64,000 nucleotides of DNA from Pseudonocardia hierapolitana (lineage in GTDB: Bacteria; Actinomycetota; Actinomycetes; Mycobacteriales; Pseudonocardiaceae). The position numbers were made by a program, and so were the translations under genes. The notes beneath the pieces were generated by a model. The model was not told the origin of the DNA. It made no database searches and worked only from the letters and a program-made list of their open reading frames with translations. The stretch is from contig NZ_VIWU01000001.1 of NCBI RefSeq assembly GCF_007994075.1, positions 6,324,001 to 6,388,000 on the forward strand, in the 5' to 3' direction. Positions 26,125-33,651 of the stretch are shown in pieces; the first letter of the stretch is position 1; every line of letters starts with the position of its first letter.

Positions 26125-26658
26125 CTAGCGGACCCAGCCGGTGAGGCTGTCGCCGCCGAGCGCGGTGCGGCGCGTGGCCGGCGGCGCGCCGCGGGTGTCG
26201 GACGAGAGCGCGGCCGTGGCCGCGCGCACCAGCCACGCGTTCACCGACAGACGCTCGCGGCCCGCGGCCTCCTCGACGCGCGACTTGAGCGTGTCGGGCA
26301 GCCGCAGGTTGATCCGCGTCATGGGGCCGTCTTCGAGGTCGGGCGGTGCGACGCCGCCGGCGCCACCCCCCATCGCGCCGGCGGCGTCCTGGTCGGTGGG
26401 CACGACGTCGTCCGCCGGGGGCAGGGTGACGGCGAACCCGGGCTCCCGCCCGCGGAGCCGCATCTCGACGGACCCGGGCGCCAGCTCCTGGGTGATCTCG
26501 TCGGCGGCCTCGGACAGGGCTTCCAGCAGCACCAGCCGGACGGCCGACTCCAGGGGCGCGGTGAGTCGCTCGGCGAGCGCCCGGGCGTCCTCACCGCCCG
26601 CGCCTGCGGCGACCCCGAGCTCGTAGCGCAGCCGCTCCACGTGTGGCGTCAGGTCCAT
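26125..26658 (-). CDS. Ribbon-helix-helix (HicB-like) regulator
   Basis: 177 residues. A HicB-like N-terminal part (MDLTPHVERLRYELGVAAGA) is followed by a Gly/Pro linker and a C-terminal ribbon-helix-helix at about 113-150 (TRINLRLPDTLKSRVEEAAG, then RERLSVNAWLVRAATAAL). RHH proteins bind as dimers to repeated short sites. The gene starts three bases from a cluster of GTGCCA half-sites (26661-26720), making autoregulation of this gene and the downstream DUF4097/ABC/P450 genes likely. No HicA toxin gene is visible. ATG at 26658. Confidence 0.75.
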   Translation of the reverse strand: MDLTPHVERLRYELGVAAGAGGEDARALAERLTAPLESAVRLVLLEALSEAADEITQELAPGSVEMRLRGREPGFAVTLPPADDVVPTDQDAAGAMGGGAGGVAPPDLEDGPMTRINLRLPDTLKSRVEEAAGRERLSVNAWLVRAATAALSSDTRGAPPATRRTALGGDSLTGWVR

Positions 26659-26660
26659 GC

Positions 26661-26720
26661 GTGCCACTGTGGCACCACGATGGTGCCAAGTCAAGCGAGG
26701 GTGGTGCCAAGCGTGGTGCC
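26661..26720. promoter_or_regulatory. Operator cluster of GTGCCA half-sites
   Basis: Palindrome GTGCCAC-T-GTGGCAC (26661-26675) overlaps TGGCACCA-CGA-TGGTGCCA (26670-26688); two further direct copies follow, TGGTGCCA (26702-26709) and TGGTGCC (26714-26720). It lies between the RHH regulator (-) and the BTAD regulator (+), within 20-80 bases of both starts. Confidence 0.75.
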
Positions 26721-26740
26721 GGAGCAGACTTGCCCTCGTG

Positions 26741-29700
26741 ATGATCGGGCTGCTCGGCGTCGTCGAGGCGCGGCGGGACGGTGCCGCCGTCCCGCTCGGC
26801 GGCCTGCGCGTGCGCGGGCTGCTGGCCCGGCTCGCGCTCGACGCCGGGCATGCGGTCCCGGTGTCGACCCTCATCGACGACCTGTGGGGCGATGCGCTGC
26901 CGGGCAGCGCCGCCAACGCGCTGCAGGCGCTGGTGTCCCGGCTGCGCCGCGCCGTCGGGACGGACCTGGTCGCCACCGCGGCCGGCGGCTACCGCCTCGC
27001 GCTGCCGGCGGACGCGGTGGACACCACGCGGTTCGGCGAGCTGGTGGCCGCCGCGAGCGGGGCGGGCGATCCGGGTGCCGGCCACGCGCTGCTCGGGCAG
27101 GCGCTCGGGTGCTGGCGCGGTCCCGCCCTCGCCGACGTGCGGGAGCTGCCGTTCGCCGAGCCCGCGGCACACCGGCTGGCCGAGCGGCGGGCGGCGGCGG
27201 TGGAGGAGCGGGCCCGGCTCGCGCTGCTGCTCGGCGAGCCGTCCACGGAGATCGACGCGCTCACCGCCCAGCTCGACGCCGCCCCGCTGCGCGAGACCAC
27301 CGCCGCGCTGCTCGCCCGGGTGCTGCACGCTTGCGGTCGCCAGGCCGACGCGCTCGCGGTGCTGGATCGCACCCGCCGCCGCCTCGTCGAGGACCTGGGC
27401 GTCGACCCGGGCGCGGAGCTCGAGGAGGCCCGGCTCGCCGTGCTGCGCGGGGCCGCGGCCCCGGTGCGTCGGGCGGTGCCGCCCCCGGTCCCGGCGCTGA
27501 CCAGCTTCGTCGGGCGCGACCGCGACGTGGGACGGGTTCGTGAGCTGCTCGCCACCGCCCGGCTCGTCACGCTCACCGGGCCCGGTGGTGCCGGCAAGAC
27601 GCGGCTGGCGCGCGAGGCGATCGCCGGCAGGGCCGACGGAAGAGCCGGCGAATCGCGGGTGGCCGAGCTCGCCGCGCTGACCGATGCCCACCAGCTCCCG
27701 GCCGCGGTGCTCGCCGCCGTCGGCGAGCCGGAGCTCGTGGTCCGCTCCGGCGAGGCCCCCGAGCCCGATACGAACGCGCGGCTCGTCGCGGCGCTGAGCG
27801 GGCGCAGGATCGTGCTCGTGCTCGACAACTGCGAGCACCTGGTCGACGCCGTTGCGGCCCTCGCCGAGTCGCTCCTGCTCGCCTGCCCCGGACTGCGCGT
27901 GCTGGCCACCAGCCGGGAGCCGCTCGGCATCGCGGGCGAGGTGCTGCACCCCGTCGACGCGCTCGCCCTCGCCGACGCGATGCGCCTGTTCGCCGACCGC
28001 GCTGCCGCGGTGCGTCCCGGTTTCGCCCTCACCCCGGACGTGACGCAGGCCGTGGCCGAGATCTGCCGCCGGCTCGACGGACAGCCGCTGCCGATCGAGC
28101 TGGCCGCGGCACGGCTGCGCACGCTGTCCCCCGCGGAGATCGCCGCTCGCCTCGACGACCGGTTCCGGCTGCTCACCTCCGGCGCGCGCACCGCCCTTCC
28201 GCGGCACCAGACGCTGCGAGCCGTGGTCGACTGGAGCTGGGACCTGCTGGCCGAACCGGAACGGGCGGTTGCGCGCCGGCTCGCGGCGTTCGCCGGGGGC
28301 GCCACGGCCGAGGCCGCGGAGCGGGTCTGCGCCGGCCCACCCGTCACCGGGGATGTGTTCGAGCTGCTCGCATCGCTGGTCGACAAGTCCATCGTGGTCG
28401 CCGTCCCGCAACCGGACGGTGTGCCGACCCGCTACCGGATGCTGGAGACGATCCGGGAGTACGCGGGCGAACGTCTCGACGAGGCGGGGGAGCGCCGCGC
28501 CGCCGAGGCCGCGCATCTCGGGGTGCTGCTCGAGCTCGTCGAGGCCGCCGAGCCGCACCTGCGCGGTGCTGATCAGCTCCCGTGGCTCGCCCGGTTGCGC
28601 GCCGAGGCCGAGGAGATCGACGTCGCGCTGCGGCGGGCGGTCGCGGCGGGGGACGCGGCGAGCGCGCACCGGTTGGTGGCGGGCATGGCGTGGTCGTGGA
28701 TCATCCGCGGCCTGTTCGAGGACGTGGCGCGCTGGCTCGGCGCCGTGGTGGCGATGGAGGGGCCCGCGCCGGCGGCCGCGCGCGCCGTGAACTGGGCGTA
28801 CGAGGCGCTCCAGTGCGCCATCCGGGGCGACGGCAGCGGGGAGCTGGAGGCGGTCACGGCCGCGGTGGCGCTTGCCGACGAGCTGCCCCGTCCACCCCAC
28901 CCGACGCTCCAGCTGACGTGGCCGATCCACACGCTCTTCGTCGACGCCGACGACGGGCCGATCCGTCGGCTGGCGGCCGAGGCGGAGGACCCGTGGGTGC
29001 GCGCCTTCGCCTTCAACACGCTGGCCCTCGCCGCGGAGAACAACGGCGAGCTCGACGAGCAGCGGCAGCTGCTGCGGGCGGCCCACGAAGCGTTCCGGGC
29101 CACCGGCGACCGCTTCGGCCTGGGCATGGTGGTGCACTCGCTCGGCGAGCTGGAGGACATCGCGGGGGACTACGCGGCCGCGGCGGGCGCCTACGACGAG
29201 TCGATCGCGCTCGCCACCGAGCTGGGCAACACCGACGACCTGCCGTTGTTCGCGAGCAACCGCGCCATGCTGGACGCGCGCCGCGGTGACCTCGGGGCGG
29301 CCCGCTCCCGGCTTCGCCAGGCGCTGGACCTGCAGGCGTCCTGGCTCGGCAACGACGGGGCGCTGCTGATCTCGCTCGCGCACGTCGAGCGGATGGCCGG
29401 GGATCTCGACCGGGCGCGCCACCACCTCGCGGCCGCGGCGGCGACCGACGGAGTCGACCGTCCCCACCGTCGGACGAGCCTGGGCCTCGCGAGCGCCGCC
29501 GTCGAGGTGGCCGCGGGCGACCTCGCGGCCGCCAGGGCGTGCCTCGCGGAGGCCGTCACGGCATCGGTGGAGACGCGGGACGGCCCGGTGATCGCGCGCG
29601 TCGCCGAGGTGGCCGCGACACTCGCCCTGGCGGAGGGCGATCCCGCGGCGGCCGGCCTGCTGCTCGGGGTCGCCGCCGCGCAGCGCGGATCGGTCGACGT

Positions 29701-29851
29701 CGGCAACCCGGAGGTGCAGGTCGCGTACGACCGCGTCCGCGCCGCACTCGGCCGGGAGGCGGACGAGGCGGTGCGCGGTGGCCTGGAACTGCCTCGCCAC
29801 GAGGGCTGCGCCGCCCTCGTCGCGTACGCCGGTGAGTCGGCCGCACGCTAG
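26741..29851 (+). CDS. AfsR-like BTAD/NB-ARC/TPR transcriptional regulator (1)
   Basis: 1036 residues. A winged-helix DNA-binding domain (about 1-90, MIGLLGVVEARRDGAAVPLG) is followed by a bacterial transcriptional activation domain ending at about 235 with VDPGAELEEARLAVLRG. An NB-ARC ATPase follows, with Walker A GPGGAGKTR (about 281), VLVLDNCEHLVDA and the RLDGQPLPIELAAARLR motif. The C-terminal 400 residues are TPR-like helices. Such large SARP-type activators regulate nearby metabolite or transport genes. ATG at 26741 (or GTG three bases before) starts the conserved domain; there is no Shine-Dalgarno sequence, so it may be leaderless. Its stop overlaps the convergent permease stop. Confidence 0.88.
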   Translation: MIGLLGVVEARRDGAAVPLGGLRVRGLLARLALDAGHAVPVSTLIDDLWGDALPGSAANALQALVSRLRRAVGTDLVATAAGGYRLALPADAVDTTRFGELVAAASGAGDPGAGHALLGQALGCWRGPALADVRELPFAEPAAHRLAERRAAAVEERARLALLLGEPSTEIDALTAQLDAAPLRETTAALLARVLHACGRQADALAVLDRTRRRLVEDLGVDPGAELEEARLAVLRGAAAPVRRAVPPPVPALTSFVGRDRDVGRVRELLATARLVTLTGPGGAGKTRLAREAIAGRADGRAGESRVAELAALTDAHQLPAAVLAAVGEPELVVRSGEAPEPDTNARLVAALSGRRIVLVLDNCEHLVDAVAALAESLLLACPGLRVLATSREPLGIAGEVLHPVDALALADAMRLFADRAAAVRPGFALTPDVTQAVAEICRRLDGQPLPIELAAARLRTLSPAEIAARLDDRFRLLTSGARTALPRHQTLRAVVDWSWDLLAEPERAVARRLAAFAGGATAEAAERVCAGPPVTGDVFELLASLVDKSIVVAVPQPDGVPTRYRMLETIREYAGERLDEAGERRAAEAAHLGVLLELVEAAEPHLRGADQLPWLARLRAEAEEIDVALRRAVAAGDAASAHRLVAGMAWSWIIRGLFEDVARWLGAVVAMEGPAPAAARAVNWAYEALQCAIRGDGSGELEAVTAAVALADELPRPPHPTLQLTWPIHTLFVDADDGPIRRLAAEAEDPWVRAFAFNTLALAAENNGELDEQRQLLRAAHEAFRATGDRFGLGMVVHSLGELEDIAGDYAAAAGAYDESIALATELGNTDDLPLFASNRAMLDARRGDLGAARSRLRQALDLQASWLGNDGALLISLAHVERMAGDLDRARHHLAAAAATDGVDRPHRRTSLGLASAAVEVAAGDLAAARACLAEAVTASVETRDGPVIARVAEVAATLALAEGDPAAAGLLLGVAAAQRGSVDVGNPEVQVAYDRVRAALGREADEAVRGGLELPRHEGCAALVAYAGESAAR

Positions 29852-30633
29852 GTCCGGCGCTGGTAGAGCGCCACCGCGAGCGGCGCGAAGATCCCGACCA
29901 TCACGGCGGACGCCACCAGCGCCGCCGTCGCGGGACCCGCCACCGGCCCGCCGGTGAGCAGCCCGCGCACGGCGTCGGAGAGCTTCGACACGGGGTTGAC
30001 CTCGACGAACCCCCGCAGCCACCACGGCATCGTCGCCGCCGGGACGAAGACGTTGCTGCCGAAGGTGATCGGCAGCATGATCAGCGCGCTGAGCCCCTGC
30101 ACCGACCTCGGCTGGGTGACCACCATGGCGAGCGCGGTGAACACCCAGCACAGCGCGAACGCGAACGCGGTGACCAGCCCGAGCGCGGCGAGCACGGCGA
30201 GCGGGTTCGTCCCGAACCGGAACCCGAGGACCACGCCGAGCACCAGCATGATCAGCCCGGAGGTGAGGTACCGGACGAGATCGGCCCCGATCGCCCCGAC
30301 CAGCGGGGCCGACCGCCCGATGGGCAGGCTGCGGAACCGGTCGAAGATCCCGGTGTTGAGGTCGTCGGCGAGCGCCACCCCGGTACCGGCCGACGCGAAG
30401 ACGAACGTCTGCACGAGCACGCCGGGGAGGGCGAACTGCAGGTACGTCTGCGGGTCCCCGGAGATGGCGCCGCCGAAGACGTAGACGAACAGCAGCAGGA
30501 AGATCACCGGCTGCAGGGTGACGTCGAGCAGCGCCTCCGGCGAGTGGACCGTCTTGACGATGCCGCGCCAGGCGAGCGTGGCGCTGTGTCGCAGGGTTGC
30601 CGGGAGGGCGGGTGCCGTGATGGCGGTCGTCAT
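29848..30633 (-). CDS. ABC-2 type exporter permease (DrrB-like, second system)
   Basis: 261 residues with six membrane helices. Family features are LDVTLQPVIFLLLFVYVFGG, YLQFALPGVLVQTFVFASAG, and LIMLPITFGSNVFVPAATMP followed by VNPVSKLSDAVRGLLTGG. The ATG overlaps the ATPase stop. Paralogous to the permease at 23450-24226, with which it shares many of these motifs but only moderate identity. Confidence 0.9.
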   Translation of the reverse strand: MTTAITAPALPATLRHSATLAWRGIVKTVHSPEALLDVTLQPVIFLLLFVYVFGGAISGDPQTYLQFALPGVLVQTFVFASAGTGVALADDLNTGIFDRFRSLPIGRSAPLVGAIGADLVRYLTSGLIMLVLGVVLGFRFGTNPLAVLAALGLVTAFAFALCWVFTALAMVVTQPRSVQGLSALIMLPITFGSNVFVPAATMPWWLRGFVEVNPVSKLSDAVRGLLTGGPVAGPATAALVASAVMVGIFAPLAVALYQRRT

Positions 30634-31595
30634 GCCGCGACCTCCTGTTCGATCTCGGAGCTCGTGGCGCTCCCGGTCAGGGTCAGGAAGACGTCGTCGA
30701 GGCTCGGCAGCCGCAGCCCCAGCTCGGCGATCGCGATGCCGGCCTCGTCGAGCCGCAGGCCGAGCCGGTGCAGCAGCCCCGGCCCGCCGCCCGGGACGAT
30801 CAGCTCGCCCACGGAGTCGGTGCTCGCCGCGGCGCCCGGAGCCGTCTCGGCGACGAGGCCAGCGACGCGGGGGAGGTCCTCGCGGTACAGCGGTCGCACG
30901 TGCAGCCGCTGCCCGCCGACCTCCGCCTTGAGCGTGGCCGGGGTGCCCGCGGCGATCACCCGGCCGCGGTCGAGCACGACGAGGTCGTCGGCCAGCTGGT
31001 CGGCCTCCTCGAGGTACTGGGTGGTGAGCAGCACCGTGACACCGTCGGCGACGAGCGCGCGTACCGCGTCCCACACCTCGCCGCGGTGGCGGGGGTCGAG
31101 GCCGGTGGTCGGCTCGTCGAGGAACAGCACTTCCGGGTGGCCGACGAGGCTGACCGCGAGGTCGAGCCTGCGCCGCATGCCGCCCGAGTACGTGCGCACC
31201 AGCCGCCCCGCGGCCTCGGTTAGCCCGAACCGCTCGATCAGGCCCGCCGCCCTGGCCCGCGCCGCACGGCGTGGCATGTCGAGCAGGCGGGCGACGAGCA
31301 CGAGGTTGTCGGTGCCGGACAGCGCGTCGTCGACGGCTGCGTACTGCCCGGTGAGCCCGATCCGCCTGCGGACGGCCGGGGCGTCCCGCACGACGTCGTG
31401 CCCGAGGATGCGGGCGCGGCCGCCGTCGGGGCGCAGGAGCGTGGTGAGGACGCGCACCGACGTGGTCTTGCCCGAGCCGTTCGGGCCGAGCAGGCCGAGC
31501 ACGGTGCCGCGCCGGGCGGCGAAGTCGACGCCCGCGAGCGCCGTCGTCCCCGTGAAGTTCTTGACCAGGCCCTCGGCCTGGATGACACAGTCCAT
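30630..31595 (-). CDS. ABC exporter ATPase (DrrA-like, second system)
   Basis: 321 residues. Walker A GPNGSGKTT (about 39-47), signature YSGGMRRRLDLAVSL and Walker [15 protein letters not shown] are intact, ending with the DrrA-type LRLPSLDDVFLTLTG. The ATG at 31595 begins the normal N-terminus (MDCVIQAEGLVKNFTGTTAL); the frame is open 21 codons further but there it crosses the repeat-containing control region. The promoter region carries two 12-bp direct repeats 22 bp apart, suggestive of a SARP/AfsR-type activator. Confidence 0.92.
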   Translation of the reverse strand: MDCVIQAEGLVKNFTGTTALAGVDFAARRGTVLGLLGPNGSGKTTSVRVLTTLLRPDGGRARILGHDVVRDAPAVRRRIGLTGQYAAVDDALSGTDNLVLVARLLDMPRRAARARAAGLIERFGLTEAAGRLVRTYSGGMRRRLDLAVSLVGHPEVLFLDEPTTGLDPRHRGEVWDAVRALVADGVTVLLTTQYLEEADQLADDLVVLDRGRVIAAGTPATLKAEVGGQRLHVRPLYREDLPRVAGLVAETAPGAAASTDSVGELIVPGGGPGLLHRLGLRLDEAGIAIAELGLRLPSLDDVFLTLTGSATSSEIEQEVAA

Positions 31596-31616
31596 GGCCG
31601 GAAGGCTGCGGGCCGG

Positions 31617-31650
31617 CGCTGACAGCGCGGCGATATTCCGCTGACAGCGC
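31617..31650 (-). promoter_or_regulatory. Two 12-bp direct repeats, 22-bp period (SARP-type operator candidate)
   Basis: CGCTGACAGCGC occurs at 31617-31628 and again at 31639-31650 with exactly 22 bp between the starts. Wider arms (31612-31626 with 31640-31654) also make a near-perfect inverted repeat. It lies 22-55 bp upstream of the exporter ATPase start codon. SARP activators bind direct repeats spaced 11 or 22 bp. Confidence 0.7.
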
Positions 31651-31658
31651 CGGCGCAC

Positions 31659-32738
31659 TCAGCCGAGGCGGTAGAAGCGGAAGAACATGTCGTCCACCGG
31701 CAGTACCTCGATGTCGGCGAAACCGGCGTCGCGGGCGTAGCGGCGCAGGGTGTCCGGCCGCATCACCGTGCCGGTGCCGACGGACCCGGGGTGCGCGAGC
31801 CCGTCCGGCAGGCAGCAGGTGATGCTCCAGCCGTACATCAGCTGCTCGACCTCGTCGCCCGGCGCGGTGAACGTCTCCGCCACCCGCTCGTCGACGACGA
31901 GCACGACGCCATCGGGTGCGGCGATCCGGCGCATCGTCGCGAGCACCGGGACGGGGTCGGACATGTCGTGGACGCACTCGAACGCGGCCACCAGGTCGAA
32001 GCGCCCCTCTGCGGTGGCGGCGTCCGCGCAGTGGAACCGCACCCGGTCGGAGACTCCGGCCTCGACCGCGTTCTGCCGGGCGACGTCGATGGACGGACCG
32101 TCGACGTCGTAACCGTCGACGGTCACGCCCGGGTGGGCGAGCGCGATGCCGATCGACGACCAGCCGTACCCGCAGCCGACGTCGGCGACCCGCCCGCCGC
32201 GCTCCAGCACGGCGCGGATCTCCGGGATGGACGGCAGGTACTCCCGCGGCAGCGCCCCGAGGAACAGAGGGCGGTTCGCCGCGCCCTGGCCCTCGCGGAC
32301 GTCCGCCCCGAGCTGTGACCAGGACACCCCGCCGCCCGAGCGGTAGGCACCCACGAGCGCGTCCAGGTGCAGGCCCGCCCCGCCCACGAACCGGGCCAGC
32401 GGCAGGACGTGGTTCGGGCTCAGCACGTCGGTGAGCACCTCGGCGTGGCCGGCCGGGAGCCGGAAACGCCGCTCGGCCGGTGCGGCGGCCGGGTCGTCGA
32501 CGGTGAGCACTCCGGCCACGGCCTGGTGCTCCAGCCACTCGCGGGCGTAGCGCTCCGCGGTGCCGGTGCGCGCCGCCAGCTCGGGCGGGGTCGAGGGCTC
32601 GGCAGCGAGGACGCGGTAGTAGCCGAGGCGGTCGCCCAGGTAGGCGGCCTGGACGAGCTGGGCGCCGAGCACGGCATCGAAGATCCGCTCGCCGAACTCC
32701 TCGGCGGTCGTGGTGGGCGAGGTGTCGGTGATGGTCAT
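31659..32738 (-). CDS. SAM-dependent methyltransferase with N-terminal winged helix
   Basis: 359 residues. The N-terminal 80 residues form a winged-helix dimerisation domain (LGYYRVLAAEPSTPPELAAR, then TGTAERYAREWLEHQAVAGV). The Rossmann methyltransferase has motif I VADVGCGYGWSSIGIALAHP at about 187, and further SAM-fold parts (VDGYDVDGPSID; FDLVAAFECVHDMSDPV). It resembles mycobacterial Rv2258c-type enzymes. The substrate is unknown. Its ATG overlaps the stop of the GNAT-like gene by four bases. Confidence 0.87.
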   Translation of the reverse strand: MTITDTSPTTTAEEFGERIFDAVLGAQLVQAAYLGDRLGYYRVLAAEPSTPPELAARTGTAERYAREWLEHQAVAGVLTVDDPAAAPAERRFRLPAGHAEVLTDVLSPNHVLPLARFVGGAGLHLDALVGAYRSGGGVSWSQLGADVREGQGAANRPLFLGALPREYLPSIPEIRAVLERGGRVADVGCGYGWSSIGIALAHPGVTVDGYDVDGPSIDVARQNAVEAGVSDRVRFHCADAATAEGRFDLVAAFECVHDMSDPVPVLATMRRIAAPDGVVLVVDERVAETFTAPGDEVEQLMYGWSITCCLPDGLAHPGSVGTGTVMRPDTLRRYARDAGFADIEVLPVDDMFFRFYRLG

Positions 32739-33556
32739 GACTGCTCCTCATCGCATCGGGGGTGGAACCACAGGCTGAACCGGACGATCGGGAGGAACCC
32801 GATCGCTTCGGCCAGGGGACGGCTGAGGTCGGAGAAGATCCCGGCGTGCCACAGGTCGGGCCGTGCCCGCAGCCGGGTGCGGGCATGCCGCGCCCAGTGC
32901 CCGTGGCCCCGCGCGGCCGGGAGGGTGGCGCCGAACGCGAGACTCGCCAGCCCGTGCTCGACGAAGTGCGCCGAAACCGACACCGGGTTCCCCCCGTCGT
33001 CGTGCGAGACCCGGAACGCCAGCCGCTCGTCGGCGAGCAGTGCCGGGCCGAGCAGTGCCGGGCCGCCGTCCGGCGCGGGTAGCGGGTAGGCCTCGACGGC
33101 GACGTCCGCCCACAGCGCCAGCTCCGGGGCGGTGCGGACGACGTGTGGCTCGGGCGCGGGCGGCGGGACCGGTGCCAGGTCTGCGGGCGGGCGTAGCAGG
33201 ACCGGCGGGTGGCCCATCAGCGACCAGCCCCGCCCACGCAGGTCGGGCGTGGGCCAGAGGCTCCACAGCATCAGGTTGCCGCTGCCGCGGGTCAGGTACG
33301 GGTCGAGCTCGTCGAGCAGCGCATCCCAGTCCCGCGGCGGGGCGAGCAGGACGACGGCGTTGAAGAAGCCGGTCTCATGGCCGTGGTCGGCCACGATGAA
33401 CCGGTCGGTACGCGCGACGATCCCGCCCGCGGCCGCTGCGAAGGCCGCGTTTTGCTCGGCCCAGTGGTGTACGAACGTCCGGCACAACGAGTCGGCGTGC
33501 GGTGTCGCCTGCTCCCAGCCGTCGGTCAGGTGCTCCGGTGCGGGCGTGGTGGTCAT
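32735..33556 (-). CDS. GNAT-like acetyltransferase
   Basis: 273 residues. The C-terminal half has a degenerate GNAT acetyl-CoA-binding region (FGATLPAARGHGHWARHART) and the late-GNAT motif (FSDLSRPLAEAIGFLPIVRF). The N-terminal half (about 1-120) resembles a second, degenerate GNAT domain. Substrate unknown. First gene of the pair with the methyltransferase. Divergent from the second BTAD regulator, which starts 95 bases away and may control it. ATG at 33556. Confidence 0.7.
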   Translation of the reverse strand: MTTTPAPEHLTDGWEQATPHADSLCRTFVHHWAEQNAAFAAAAGGIVARTDRFIVADHGHETGFFNAVVLLAPPRDWDALLDELDPYLTRGSGNLMLWSLWPTPDLRGRGWSLMGHPPVLLRPPADLAPVPPPAPEPHVVRTAPELALWADVAVEAYPLPAPDGGPALLGPALLADERLAFRVSHDDGGNPVSVSAHFVEHGLASLAFGATLPAARGHGHWARHARTRLRARPDLWHAGIFSDLSRPLAEAIGFLPIVRFSLWFHPRCDEEQS

Positions 33557-33579
33557 GACGGCGACGTTAGGAACGCCGT

Positions 33580-33606
33580 CTGTCGGATCCCTCTCACCGG
33601 ACTGTC
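33580..33606 (+). promoter_or_regulatory. CTGTC direct repeats, 22-bp period
   Basis: CTGTC occurs at 33580-33584 and 33602-33606, again exactly 22 bp apart. The exporter repeats at 31617-31650 carry the same CTGTC core on the other strand. It lies in the 95-bp gap between the GNAT-like gene and the BTAD regulator. A five-base match is weak alone. Confidence 0.4.
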
Positions 33607-33651
33607 ACCTCCGGCACCCGCACCCTTCTGCAACGGACGGCGCTATCGCCC

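Noticed and set aside
26125..26658. A HicAB toxin-antitoxin module
   Set aside because: The antitoxin-like protein is present but no small HicA-type toxin is adjacent on either strand.
26591..30151. A minus-strand open frame of about 1190 codons
   Set aside because: Antisense to the first AfsR-like regulator, whose domains are clear; composition is that of a GC-rich shadow frame.
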